This document shows, piece after piece, positions 8,384 to 16,991 of a DNA stretch of 46,322 bases. The translations under genes were made by a program, and so were the position numbers. The notes beneath the pieces are model-generated. The model saw nothing but the letters and a program-made list of their open reading frames with translations. It did not search any database and was not told where the DNA came from. Source of the DNA: Candidatus Methylomirabilis tolerans (lineage in GTDB: Bacteria > Methylomirabilota > Methylomirabilia > Methylomirabilales > Methylomirabilaceae). Numbering within the stretch: position 1 is the stretch's first letter; each line of letters starts with the position of its first letter. The stretch lies in assembly GCA_019912425.1 (NCBI GenBank), contig JAIOIU010000033.1, positions 1-46,322 on the forward strand, given 5' to 3'.

Positions 8384-9199
8384 ATGACCGTCAACGAGTT
8401 CAGCAACCATCTGCACATCTCCCATAGTCAGCTTGACACCTTCCTGGGATGCCCTCAGAGGTACAACTACCAGTACGTTCAGGGCGCACCCTGGGAGCAC
8501 CTGCCTGCCTCGCTCGCCTTCGGCCGGGCGATCCATGCCGCTGTCGCCCACTACTACCGGCACCTCAAGCAGTTCGGGGAGCCGCTCATTGTCGGGGTCT
8601 TCAAGGCTTGCTTTCATGCCGAGTTCAAGGACGCCATCCCGAAAGACATCGAGATGCTGTACAAGGATGGCGAGAGCGAGCGGTCGATGCGGGAGAAGGG
8701 CGACGCGCTCCTGGAGGTCTTTCACGCCAAGATCCGTCCGCAGACCATCGAGGCGGTGGAGATGCCGTTCCTGGTGGACCTGGTCAATCCTGCCACGGGC
8801 GAGATCCTCGACAAGAAACTCGCCGGGATCTTCGACCTGATCGAGAGCGATGCCGACGGGACAATGACCATCGCGGACCTGAAGACCTCCGCACGTCGCT
8901 ACACCGAGAACCAGGCCGACAATCACCTCCAGTCGATCCTCTACGCCTACGCGCTGCGACGCCTGGGTTACACCACAGACGGGCAGAACGTCCTGATCCG
9001 GTTCGATGTCCTGCTGAAGACCAAGACGCCCGATATGGAAAGCTACTATGCCGTGAAGGCCGAGGAGGACGAGACCTGGACCCTGGCGTTGATCCGGCGC
9101 GTTCTGCGCGCCATCGAGGCGGGAGCCTATTACCCTGTGCGGAGCTGGCGGTGCCCCGAGTGTCCCTTCCGCCGTCGATGCGCCGCCGACATCGCCTGA
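8384..9199 (+). CDS. PD-(D/E)XK exonuclease with four-cysteine cluster (Cas4/AddB/RecB-like)
   Basis: The ATG at 8384 follows GAAAGGAGG; 271 aa. The RecB-type nuclease motifs are visible: His51 (FGRAIHAAVAHYY), Asp151 (AGIFDLI), Asp165-Leu-Lys167 (IADLKTS) and Gln183 (HLQSILYAYAL). Cys23 together with C-terminal Cys257, Cys260 and Cys266 fits the Fe-S cluster layout of Cas4 and AddB nucleases. It most likely resects duplex ends to make single strands for the Rad52-family protein encoded just upstream. No other cas genes or CRISPR repeats are present, so a recombination role is more likely than spacer acquisition. Confidence 0.85.
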   Translation: MTVNEFSNHLHISHSQLDTFLGCPQRYNYQYVQGAPWEHLPASLAFGRAIHAAVAHYYRHLKQFGEPLIVGVFKACFHAEFKDAIPKDIEMLYKDGESERSMREKGDALLEVFHAKIRPQTIEAVEMPFLVDLVNPATGEILDKKLAGIFDLIESDADGTMTIADLKTSARRYTENQADNHLQSILYAYALRRLGYTTDGQNVLIRFDVLLKTKTPDMESYYAVKAEEDETWTLALIRRVLRAIEAGAYYPVRSWRCPECPFRRRCAADIA

Positions 9200-9303
9200 A
9201 CTGAACCCCTATTGCGAACGGGATCGGTCTGGTGGATACTGGGCCGGTCCCTTCACCACAACCAGTGAGCGTCTCAGGGCGCCCCCTGGGCGAGGAGATT
9301 GTC

Positions 9304-9441
9304 ATGTCTGAACGGATCCTGTTTGATGGGAGCGCGGCGTTGGCCAAGGTCGTCCGGCGGATCAAGACTCTGGTCGAGTTCTCCGGCGTTCCGAGGGGTA
9401 GCATCGGCGAGGTCACCAACTGCAATATTCGGGCTAAGTGA
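9304..9441 (+). CDS. Short conserved-looking protein (45 aa)
   Basis: The ATG at 9304 is preceded by GGCGAGGAG. The product has 45 residues, with a core LAKVVRRIKTLVEFSGVP followed by RGSIGEVTNCN, a Gly-containing turn typical of small SH3-like or KOW-like plasmid proteins. I cannot name the family. It is the last gene of the plus-strand operon; a hairpin follows at 9526. Confidence 0.45.
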   Translation: MSERILFDGSAALAKVVRRIKTLVEFSGVPRGSIGEVTNCNIRAK

Positions 9442-9525
9442 ACGGTATTGGGTGTAACGGATTGTAATGAGTAGCAAGAAGAGCAACAAGTAGTCCAGAA
9501 GAGTAACGTTTTCCCGCATAAACAA

Positions 9526-9553
9526 ATGCCCCGCGGACCTAACCGCGGGGCAT
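9526..9553. terminator. Bidirectional-type hairpin terminator
   Basis: ATGCCCCGCGG (9526-9536) pairs perfectly with CCGCGGGGCAT (9543-9553) over a 6-base loop. It lies between convergent genes. On the minus strand it is followed by a T-rich stretch (TTTGTTTATG), so it best serves the minus-strand gene 9607-9915. It may also stop plus-strand transcripts. Confidence 0.7.
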
Positions 9554-9606
9554 CGAGTCGTCACAAAAAATACTCGATAATTTGCTGCCCTTCAGTGACC
9601 AGACAT

Positions 9607-9915
9607 TTATCTGCCCTTCAATAGCCCTGCAATTCGATGGCGTATGGGCTGCTTAACAAAGATGGCCATTGGGCATCCGAGATCCTCCGTGATCTCCCAC
9701 TCCATATGTTCGGCCAATTTGTCCATGTCAGATACGTATTCACTAACCATCACGGTGGCGATGCTGCTGAATAGCAGCGAAGGCTTGATGTTTACACCGA
9801 TAATAACCGCGTGCCCAAACTTATCCTGGAATGCCGACAGGATAAGTTCACGCAAGGCAAGCACCCTTCGTTCGTCCTGGCTAGGAACCTTTGGAGTCCC
9901 CGTATCCGTATCCAT
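9607..9915 (-). CDS. Hypothetical protein (102 aa)
   Basis: An AAAGGGGCGG ribosome site precedes the ATG at 9915. The product is a soluble alpha/beta-looking small protein (ALRELILSAFQDKFGHAVI, MVSEYVSDMDKLAEHMEWEI) with no signal peptide or recognised family. It lies 288 bases downstream of the last glycosyltransferase gene on the same strand, and the gap between holds nothing recognisable. It could be cotranscribed or independent. Confidence 0.55.
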   Translation of the reverse strand: MDTDTGTPKVPSQDERRVLALRELILSAFQDKFGHAVIIGVNIKPSLLFSSIATVMVSEYVSDMDKLAEHMEWEITEDLGCPMAIFVKQPIRHRIAGLLKGR

Positions 9916-10203
9916 ATACCGCCCCTTTAATACAGTTTTTGTTCTTCGGGAGTCAATCCCAAGGTTAGTTGAAACAATGAAACGAGTCCTTCTTCAAGCG
10001 GGGGATCGGGGCTTCAACCTCCTCGAACCGATTCGCGCGCCATGCCTTGAATCGCCGGGGAGCCTCAGTCCAAGAGGAGGCCTTGGAGATCAACCTCGCC
10101 TCGCCCATGCAGGCCCCGCGCTGGGTGCACTCGATTTTCAACGGAACGTAGCATGCAATTCATTGGGCCCTTCACTCCCGTCTCAGTAGTTATTGCATAC
10201 AGG

Positions 10204-11445
10204 TCACAGAGGGCAGTCCTTGTCAAGGGGCGCCTTGACACCTTTATCGGTTAGGATCTGGATATAGAGTTGTTCCATGTCGCTGATGAGGCGCTTCATG
10301 GTGAAACGTTGCTGGACAGAAGCCCGAGCAGTTCGACCCATTCGACCGGCGGTCTCCGGGTCTCGAAGCACCCGTAGAATGGCAGCGGCCAGAGCCTGCG
10401 CATCGCTAGGGGGCACTAGGAAGCCGGTCTCCCCATCAGTGATCAGGTCCGGGAGACCTCCAACACGGGTGGCAACGACTGGACAGCCGGCCGCCATGGC
10501 CTCGATCACAGAGACCGGCGTACCTTCATTGTTGGACGATACCGTGAGAACATCCAGGTCGGCGTAAATACGGGGCAGGTCCCGGCGCCACCCGGTGAAG
10601 AGGACCCGATCAGCGATGCCTAATGCGCGGGCCTGCTGCTCCATCTCCAGCCGGAGGGCGCCATCACCGACGATAACAAACCGGGCAGCAGGTTCACTGG
10701 CGATTACCAGGGCAGCAGCCTGCAGGAAGAGTCGGTGGTTTTTAATTGGAACGATACGGCCCACGATCCCTACCAGCCGAGCGTTATCGTCAAGGTCTAG
10801 TTCGCGGCGAAACTCCCCCTTGTAAACAGCGCAGCCCAGGAATGGGTCCAACTCGAGACCAAGCGGGATGACACGAATCTTCCCTGAGGGGGCGACACCG
10901 TAAGCTATCAGGTCGCCCTTGACCTGCTCGCTGACGGCAATGATACAGTGAGTGATGCGGGCCAGCATCCTCTCCATGGTGCGAAGGAGCCCGGTCGTGA
11001 GGGGGCCATAGTATCCATGGAGGATGTGACCATGGTAGGTGTGGATGATAACCGGAACACCGGCCAGTCGCGCCGCCAGGCGTCCCAGGAAACCCGCCTT
11101 GGCAGTGTGGGTATGGACAATGTGGGGCCGCTCCTGGCGGATGAGGCGGTAGAGTTTAAGCAGCGCGGTGATATCCCGAGGCTTGAGGCTCGCCTCAGCA
11201 ACGATCTCCGGGACGACAATAGGCTTCACGCCACGGGCGAGAGCCTCAGCCAGCATGGAGCCCTCACCAGGGTTCTCAAGGCCGGTAGCAAGCGATTGTG
11301 CGAAGCGAGTCGGGTCGAGGCCGGCATTGAGACCCATCACATGGATAGTGGGGCCGCCAATACTGAGCCGCGCAACGACCCGCACCACCCTGATTGCCCC
11401 CTCAGTGACGACAGATGGCTTTCTGTTTCGCCTCTGCTCCTGCAC
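10204..11445 (-). CDS. Glycosyltransferase family 4
   Basis: GTG start at 11445 after GGAGGAG; 413 aa. It has two GT-B Rossmann lobes: N-lobe VARLSIGGPTIHVMGL (24-39), ERPHIVHTHTAKAGFLGRLA and HGHILHGYYG; C-lobe VGRIVPIKNHRLFL (228-241) and the EX7E donor-site motif E307/E315 (NNEGTPVSVIEAMAAG). It transfers a sugar from a nucleotide sugar to a lipid-linked oligosaccharide on the cytoplasmic face. It overlaps the preceding glycosyltransferase gene by 44 bases and is the last biosynthetic gene of the minus-strand polysaccharide locus. The specific sugar cannot be read from sequence. Confidence 0.9.
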   Translation of the reverse strand: MQEQRRNRKPSVVTEGAIRVVRVVARLSIGGPTIHVMGLNAGLDPTRFAQSLATGLENPGEGSMLAEALARGVKPIVVPEIVAEASLKPRDITALLKLYRLIRQERPHIVHTHTAKAGFLGRLAARLAGVPVIIHTYHGHILHGYYGPLTTGLLRTMERMLARITHCIIAVSEQVKGDLIAYGVAPSGKIRVIPLGLELDPFLGCAVYKGEFRRELDLDDNARLVGIVGRIVPIKNHRLFLQAAALVIASEPAARFVIVGDGALRLEMEQQARALGIADRVLFTGWRRDLPRIYADLDVLTVSSNNEGTPVSVIEAMAAGCPVVATRVGGLPDLITDGETGFLVPPSDAQALAAAILRVLRDPETAGRMGRTARASVQQRFTMKRLISDMEQLYIQILTDKGVKAPLDKDCPL

Positions 11446-12579
11446 GTCTCCTCCGTTGAGAGATCACGGTCTCATACAGCGACAAGGTCTCTGCTACCAT
11501 TCTCTCGGCAAGGAAGTGGTTTTGTACACGTTCCTGCCCTCGCCTTCCCATCCCTTGCGCCTCTTCAGGATGCATGAAGAGCCAGGTGATGGCGCGGGCG
11601 AATGCCTCCGGAGCGTCAGGCTCCACCAGCAAGCCTGTTTGGCCTTCAACGACGATCTCCGTGAGCGGCGCTATTCTACTGGCGACTACCGGCTTCCCGG
11701 CCGCCATGGCTTCAATGGCAACTTGTCCAAAGCCCTCTGATCTTGACGGAAGAGCAAACACATCCAAAGCATGGAGGAACGAGGAAACATCGCCTTGAAA
11801 CCCAACCATTCTTACCTGCTCATGAAGACGGAATTTGTCGATCAATGCCTGAAGCGTCTTACCATAGCCCCAGAGATCATGCCCTGCGATGAGGAGGGAG
11901 GCATGGGGGATCTGCTCAGAAACACACGGCATCGCTTTGATGAGTAAATCATGACCTTTTACAGGTCGGAGACTTCCTACGGCACCAACGACTGATCGCC
12001 CGCTTAGTCCCCAAGTCTGTCGAACGTGAACGCTCGACCGAACGAACCCTTCTGTCTCAATCCCGTAGTGGATTGCTGTCACTTTCTCAGAGGGATAGAC
12101 CACTCGTCTGCTACCCACGTCTTAACGGCGTGGGAAATCGCAATCACGGCATCGGCATGTCGCCAGAGTAAAGAAAACAGTGGCAGAGCCCGCTTGCCGG
12201 ACCAATGCCTACTATGCAGGCCATGAATAGAGCAGATCCAGGGGACTGAGGAGTAAAGGAAATGGCTGAACGCTCCCGCGAAGTCCGCACGTGGCAAGTG
12301 AGTGTGCAACAGCGCAGGATGTTCCTGTCGCAATAAGCGAACTAACCGGACAAGACAGCGCGGATCGAAGCGACGGTCTGCGCCTAAATTGATAACTTTT
12401 ATGCCTTCCTGCTCGAAATCACGCCGCAGCGACAGGCTATCTTTGACGTGCTCCTTTAGGCAAGCCACGACAACATCAATCCCCTGTCGCCTCAAATACC
12501 GACACAGGGTCAGGAGATGCAGTTCCGCTCCACCGGCCGAGAGGGTGTTAACGACGTGCAGTACTTTCATTCTGCGCAT
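11402..12579 (-). pseudogene. Glycosyltransferase family 4 split by a single-base frameshift
   Basis: Two overlapping frames make one GT4 protein. The N-terminal part (12579-12079, KVLHVVNTLSAGGAELHLL ... AVIAISHAVKTWVADEWSIP) and the C-terminal part (SEKVTAIHYGIE ... SRSEGFGQVAIEAMAAG, ending at 11402) join perfectly if one base is added in the GGG run at 12092-12094 (plus strand). GAGG precedes the ATG at 12579. Either the gene is recently inactivated, or this is a homopolymer sequencing or assembly error. Restored, it would be about 392 aa, normal for the family, with all GT-B motifs present. Confidence 0.8.
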
Positions 12580-12785
12580 GTCAAGGCCTCATCTGGCAGA
12601 CGGTGAGTCCCCGCTGGTGTGGACGCTGCCGGCAGCACACTCCCCCGCCGCTTCTTCAGACCTGCGACACTCGCCAGAAAGGCGAGAAATGTATCGGCAG
12701 GAAGGTCTCTATCTGGCCGCCAAAGAGCGGGGTTCGTATTCCACCAAATCAGGAGAATGAGGAGACCAAAAGCACAGAACTGCAC
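12567..12785 (-). other. Doubtful small open frame between polymerase and glycosyltransferase genes
   Basis: A GTG-started frame of 72 codons begins with a hydrophobic segment (FCAFGLLILLIWWN). It fills the 240-base gap between the wzy-like and frameshifted GT genes. It has no clear ribosome site and an atypical C-terminal half. It could be a small membrane protein or chance. Confidence 0.2.
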
Positions 12786-12819
12786 CCAAACACATACGGC
12801 GACGTAGTTGGGATCGCCC

Positions 12820-14175
12820 TCACCACACCGATGACGGCTCTGTCTGTTCAGAAACTAGCGCCCTAACGTTCCCCCACTCTCGAACAGCTTGCTCACGCCG
12901 CACGTTCGTTGCGGTCGCGATCGCCAAGCCCAGGACTAACCACAGAAGGTAGGAAATGAGGGACCCCGGAAGCAGCCACACTGCAGTTTGGTTACCTATG
13001 AGCAAGGAAAGCAACCAAACATAGCTAGCCGAATAGAAACTGCATTTGATGCTCGGCGTCTGGCTCCCAGCAAATTTGAGATGTTTTAAAATTATACTCA
13101 TCATCCATATATATGCGAATAGTCCAACTACGCCCCCATCAGTCGCCGCTTGAAGGTACTGATTCGATGTTGTCGCTATATAGTTAGGCGAGAAGTAAAC
13201 TCCGAACTCTTCCAAGGCACCGTACTCCATCGCAAGAAAGCGAAATCCTGTATAGCCAACGCCAGTCAGGATATTATCGACAAAAACTCGGGTCGCGATG
13301 CTCATCGTGAGTACACGTTGTTCCCAACCACTCTCGAATGCAGTCCCGACCAATCTTGTTTGCATGGATCCGACATCATAGAGAATCAGTATACTTGAGA
13401 AGACTATCAAAACAATAAGTGTGAGCATGGTCCGTTTGTTTAGTGACGTCAGCCCCCTTCGAGACTGCCAGACGAGGAACGTAATGCCAACGATCAACGC
13501 TATAACCGACCCACGTGTCCCTGTCGCAAATAGTGCACCAGTCAAAAACAATGCAGGTATCCACCGCCCCTCAAGACCTTTTTGATAGATGAAAAATAAC
13601 AGGATAAATCCGATCTGGTCACCCAGGGGACCAAAATAGCGGACTCCCGCCTCAGTTATCTGCACCTCACCAATCGTGACATCAAAGAAGAGCCCTAACA
13701 CATTGAGATAGATGCTAGCTGCAACGGCATAGCCCAAATATTCCACGAGCTTCTGACAATAAGCAACACCCCTCAGCGTTCTTACCGAGGACACTACTAA
13801 GGGTAACACGCTCATCTGCACCACCAGTCTGGCGAGAGCAATAGCCTCTGGACGGGCAATAATATCCCACTCGAACCGATAAGAAGCCAGTACGGTTGCC
13901 GCAGCCATCACTCCGATAAAGACAAGTATGGCCACATACACCCGGCCTAGACCCACATGACCGCGATCAACTGCCAGCGCAATCCCCGTCTTTAGCAACG
14001 CAATGGCCAACACCAGGTCGAAATACTGGATATCCGTCTCTCCAAAAGACAGCAGTGGATCGACCGTCCCGTTGTATGCCAGAACCATCAAGACGGGTAC
14101 AACGATAGTAAGCGATGCCCAGTTGGGCAGCACTACTGCCACCAGGACGATCATTCCAATCTGCCAGATTTCCAC
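12820..14175 (-). CDS. O-antigen/exopolysaccharide polymerase or ligase family membrane protein (Wzy/WaaL-like)
   Basis: GTG start at 14175 after GGGAGAAG; 451 aa. It is a polytopic membrane protein with about 11 hydrophobic segments and one large periplasmic loop (about residues 275-345: TRLVGTAFESGWEQRVL ... MEYGALEEFGVYFSPN) before the last helices. The GTRGS motif near the middle (FATGTRGSVIALIVG) is typical of the O-antigen ligase/polymerase family PF04932. It likely polymerises undecaprenyl-linked repeat units in the periplasm, together with the flippase at 21457. It is separated from the upstream half of the locus by the IS3 insertion and an IS relic, so it may be read from a different promoter. 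Confidence 0.8.
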   Translation of the reverse strand: MEIWQIGMIVLVAVVLPNWASLTIVVPVLMVLAYNGTVDPLLSFGETDIQYFDLVLAIALLKTGIALAVDRGHVGLGRVYVAILVFIGVMAAATVLASYRFEWDIIARPEAIALARLVVQMSVLPLVVSSVRTLRGVAYCQKLVEYLGYAVAASIYLNVLGLFFDVTIGEVQITEAGVRYFGPLGDQIGFILLFFIYQKGLEGRWIPALFLTGALFATGTRGSVIALIVGITFLVWQSRRGLTSLNKRTMLTLIVLIVFSSILILYDVGSMQTRLVGTAFESGWEQRVLTMSIATRVFVDNILTGVGYTGFRFLAMEYGALEEFGVYFSPNYIATTSNQYLQAATDGGVVGLFAYIWMMSIILKHLKFAGSQTPSIKCSFYSASYVWLLSLLIGNQTAVWLLPGSLISYLLWLVLGLAIATATNVRREQAVREWGNVRALVSEQTEPSSVW

Positions 14176-14218
14176 TATTCTTCTCCCTACACACCCTACC
14201 CGGAGTTTATCCTCGCTA

Positions 14219-14329
14219 TCGCACCCTCTCGAGGTCTACCTCGAGAGGGTGCTGCTTACCTCCACCCCGCCTCAGCCCCTCTACCTTCACCTTAACCAAG
14301 CCCTATTTTTGTCTTGACAGTGGGGGGCA
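14219..14329 (+). pseudogene. Relic of an IS3-family element (3-prime end only)
   Basis: About 110 bases match the 3-prime end of the intact element 14353-15610: shared CTCGAGGTCTACCTCG, the coding tail reading YLERVLLTSTPPQPLYLHL then NQALFLS-stop against [18 protein letters not shown] then TQPLFVS-stop, and a right end differing at 2 of 20 bases. It is a remnant of a related but diverged insertion, lying only 23 bases from the intact copy. Confidence 0.75.
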
Positions 14330-14423
14330 CCTAATGATCCAGATCTCTATAATGCTCCCCGAAAACTAGACAGGGCAATAAGGTGGACAAAGAGGCTGAG
14401 CCGGCGGTGAACAAGGAGACAGC

Positions 14424-14735
14424 ATGAGCATGGGAATACGGAAGCGTCACGACGCCGCCTTCAAGGCCAAGGTCGCCCTCGAGGCGATCAAGGAAGAACG
14501 CACGCTGGCCCAGCTGGCCAGCGACTACGGGGTGCATGCCAACCAGATTGGGCAGTGGCGGAAGCAGCTGCTTGAGCAACTGCCCGCGGTCTTCTCGGAG
14601 AGGAAGAAGGCCGGGGAGCAGGCCCGCGAGGAGCACGAGGCCGAGCTGTACCGGCAGATCGGGCAGCTCAAGGTCGAGGTGGAGTGGTTGAAAAAAAAGT
14701 CACACCAGCTGCTCGGAGCGAGAAACGCGCGATGA
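14424..14735 (+). CDS. IS3-family transposase OrfA
   Basis: 103 aa. It has a helix-turn-helix DNA-binding domain ([20 protein letters not shown] ... [20 protein letters not shown], about 8-50), then a leucine-zipper-like coiled coil ([19 protein letters not shown]) that mediates multimerisation with OrfAB. Near its end it has a run of eight A (TTGAAAAAAAAGTC, about 14691-14701), a typical -1 slippage site that fuses it to OrfB. Confidence 0.85.
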   Translation: MSMGIRKRHDAAFKAKVALEAIKEERTLAQLASDYGVHANQIGQWRKQLLEQLPAVFSERKKAGEQAREEHEAELYRQIGQLKVEVEWLKKKSHQLLGARNAR

Positions 14736-15598
14736 TCGAGCCAGGACATGACATCCCGCTGAGGCGCCAGTGTGAGTTGCTGGGCCTGCCCCGCGCCTCG
14801 TGGTACTATCAGCCGCAACCGATCGCCGCACTGGAGGAACTCCTTCAGCGGCTGATTGACGAAGTCTACACCCGCTGTCCCTTCTACGGGGTACGACGGA
14901 TCACGGCGTGGCTGCGGCGGCAGGGTCACGACGTCAACCCCAAGCGGGTGCGACGGCTGATGCGCCAGATGGGCCTGGAGGCGCTCTATCCGAGACGCCG
15001 ATTGAGTCTCCCCGCGCCGGAGCACACCAAGCACCCCTACCTGCTGCGGGACCTGCGCATCGAGCGCCCCAACCAGGTCTGGTGCACCGACATCACCTAC
15101 GTGCGGCTCGCCAGCGGGTTCGTCTATCTGACGGCGATCATGGACTGGCACAGCCGCTATGTCCTGTCCTGGGAGCTCTCGACCTCGTTGGAGATCCGCT
15201 TCTGCCTCGCGGCGCTGGAGCGGGCCCTATCGATGTCGACGCCCGAGATCTTTAACTCCGACCAGGGCTCGCAGTTCACCAGCGCTGAGTTCGCCGGACG
15301 ACTCACCGAGGCCTCCGTGTTGATCAGTCGCGACGGTCGCGGCCGGGTCTTCGACAACATCTTCGTCGAGCGGCTCTGGCGCTCGGTCAAGTACGAGGAG
15401 GTGTACCTGAAAGCCTACCAGACGGTCAGGGAGGCCAAGGAGAGCTTGGGGCGCTACTTCCGGTTCTACAATACTGAGCGGCTCCATGAGGCATTGGACT
15501 ACCGCACCCCTCTCGAGGTCTACCTCGGGAAGGAGCGGTTCACCACCCCGTCTCAACCCCCCTCTCTCCACCTTACTCAACCCCTATTTGTGTCTTGA
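14684..15598 (+). CDS. IS3-family transposase OrfB (DDE integrase core)
   Basis: The frame is open for 304 codons, overlapping orfA. Active protein is expected as an OrfAB fusion by -1 slippage on the A-run. It contains an HTH_21 region ([17 protein letters not shown]) and an rve integrase core with the catalytic acids in [17 protein letters not shown] and the Glu of [16 protein letters not shown]. All three residues are present and the length is complete, so the element may still be active. Confidence 0.9.
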   Translation: MVEKKVTPAARSEKRAMIEPGHDIPLRRQCELLGLPRASWYYQPQPIAALEELLQRLIDEVYTRCPFYGVRRITAWLRRQGHDVNPKRVRRLMRQMGLEALYPRRRLSLPAPEHTKHPYLLRDLRIERPNQVWCTDITYVRLASGFVYLTAIMDWHSRYVLSWELSTSLEIRFCLAALERALSMSTPEIFNSDQGSQFTSAEFAGRLTEASVLISRDGRGRVFDNIFVERLWRSVKYEEVYLKAYQTVREAKESLGRYFRFYNTERLHEALDYRTPLEVYLGKERFTTPSQPPSLHLTQPLFVS

Positions 15599-15631
15599 CA
15601 ATGGGGAGCACCTCACTCCATCTGGCAAGTG

Positions 15632-16873
15632 TCATCGGGCCGGTGGGGGTGAGGACCCCTGCCGACCACGGCGCGCCTGGGTGATGGCCTCGAGGTAGGA
15701 GGGATCGATCCTCGATGGTGGGAAGAACTGAGGACCCTGACTGTAGAGCCAGACATAGCCATCGCTAATCTCCATGGCATATGTCAGCGCCTGTCGCAAC
15801 GCCTGCGGCGTGCGGTAGTCCGGCCGGCTCCCATAGTCGAGCATGAGCCCAAACCCGGCCTTTACTTTCTTTTGGTACTCCTCCGGCACTGCGCTTACCT
15901 GAAGGGCATCTTGGTGGATACGCCGGTAGCCTTCGAGAAACTGGCGTCGCTCCTTGAAGGGATACGCGTACTCATACCCGTCAATGAGTACCGCCCCCTC
16001 CGGCATAGCCTCCAAGAGACCATCGTAGAACGCCCGGAGCAGGCCATACTCGGTTTCCTCGAGATGTCTGCCTCCTCTCAACTCACTAAAAGGGAGCGTA
16101 AAGCCAAAAAGGGTAAAAATGACGGCCTTCGGCTGGTGCGCGGCGATCGCTGTCATTACCTGCCGCCCCCGCTTACGGGCCACCTCCTGATAGGCCGCAA
16201 ACGGCCGGTCCACCTTTCCCCGCTGGGCCGGGTAGCTGAAGATGGCGGCGTGATAGTCTTCAGGATCCAGCATGATCCCTTTAAGCCCGGCCTGTTTGGC
16301 GATTCTCGCCAGGACGCCGAAGTTGTTTACGATAGTATTCCATCGCCCATCATCGAACCAGGTGAGGTCGGCCGCTGACCCGGAGGCCGAGAGGGCAACG
16401 GGGAGGAAGTTATCGGTCAGGGACATAAAACGAGGGGCCCGGAGATCGGCAATCGCATCTCGGAACGCTTCCACCGAAAAGGCCCGCGTCCCCATGACGT
16501 GCCATCCCAGAAGGTTCCCGGTGGCGCCGTCCCCCGTCGTCGGCCGAGAGCGATCGATGGCGATGGTAATCCCCATGCCGTCGAAGGGCATCTGATCCAT
16601 CTCCCGCCAGTGCTCCCGGATATACTGGGTGTCACGAACGCCCCAGCCATAGTAGATGAGTTTTTTTGCCCCCCCCTCCTCGGACCAGGCCGTGAGTGCG
16701 GACGTTTTTGGTGCAGTCAGTTGGAGAAACAAGAGCCCGCACGTTAGGAGGGCGACGATGGATACGGAGCAAGACGCGGAGCGTTTGAAGGCGCGGTGCC
16801 AGCACTGATGTCGGCCGCACGGGATCGAGGCAGTCGCCCAAGTCTTGGATTGGAATGGGGACCGGATGCTCAC
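15632..16873 (-). CDS. Secreted glycoside-hydrolase-like (TIM-barrel) protein
   Basis: GTG start at 16873 with AGGAG close upstream; 413 aa. A long N-region ends in a signal-peptide-like hydrophobic run (SCSVSIVALLTCGLLFLQLT, about 35-55). The mature part reads like a TIM-barrel glycosidase: KKLIYYGWGVRDTQYIREH, FDGMGITIAI, LKGIMLDPEDY with acidic residues at a strand end, FTLFGFTLPFS, AVLIDGYEYAYPF, and GYVWLYSQGPQF. Secreted glycosidases in such loci trim or release the polymer. The family number cannot be given. It lies at the end of the upstream half of the locus, and its 3-prime end abuts the IS3 element (22 bases). Confidence 0.65.
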   Translation of the reverse strand: MSIRSPFQSKTWATASIPCGRHQCWHRAFKRSASCSVSIVALLTCGLLFLQLTAPKTSALTAWSEEGGAKKLIYYGWGVRDTQYIREHWREMDQMPFDGMGITIAIDRSRPTTGDGATGNLLGWHVMGTRAFSVEAFRDAIADLRAPRFMSLTDNFLPVALSASGSAADLTWFDDGRWNTIVNNFGVLARIAKQAGLKGIMLDPEDYHAAIFSYPAQRGKVDRPFAAYQEVARKRGRQVMTAIAAHQPKAVIFTLFGFTLPFSELRGGRHLEETEYGLLRAFYDGLLEAMPEGAVLIDGYEYAYPFKERRQFLEGYRRIHQDALQVSAVPEEYQKKVKAGFGLMLDYGSRPDYRTPQALRQALTYAMEISDGYVWLYSQGPQFFPPSRIDPSYLEAITQARRGRQGSSPPPAR

Positions 16874-16991
16874 CTCCTACCAGTCTCCCTGCGGCCACCG
16901 AGTCCACGTTATAATGATCCAGGCAGCCAACATCAGCATCGGGGATAAGAGCTTAATACATTCGATGTTCATAACTGTTCAAGATTTGATA

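Larger units (their letters stand above)
14353..15610 (+). mobile_element. IS3-family insertion sequence
   Basis: The element carries orfA and orfB in the usual overlapping arrangement. The imperfect terminal inverted repeats are TGCTCCCCGAAAACTAGACA (left, 14353-14372) and TGTCTTGACAATGGGGAGCA (right, 15591-15610). They match at TGCTCCCC and AGACA. No clear target duplication is seen at either edge (TAA versus CCT). It sits inside the polysaccharide locus between the polymerase and the glycosidase-like gene, in opposite orientation to them. Confidence 0.85.

Noticed and set aside
8384-9199. Cas4 of a CRISPR adaptation module
   Set aside because: The Cys pattern fits, but there is no cas1 or cas2 gene and no array; the Rad52-family neighbour supports a recombination nuclease.
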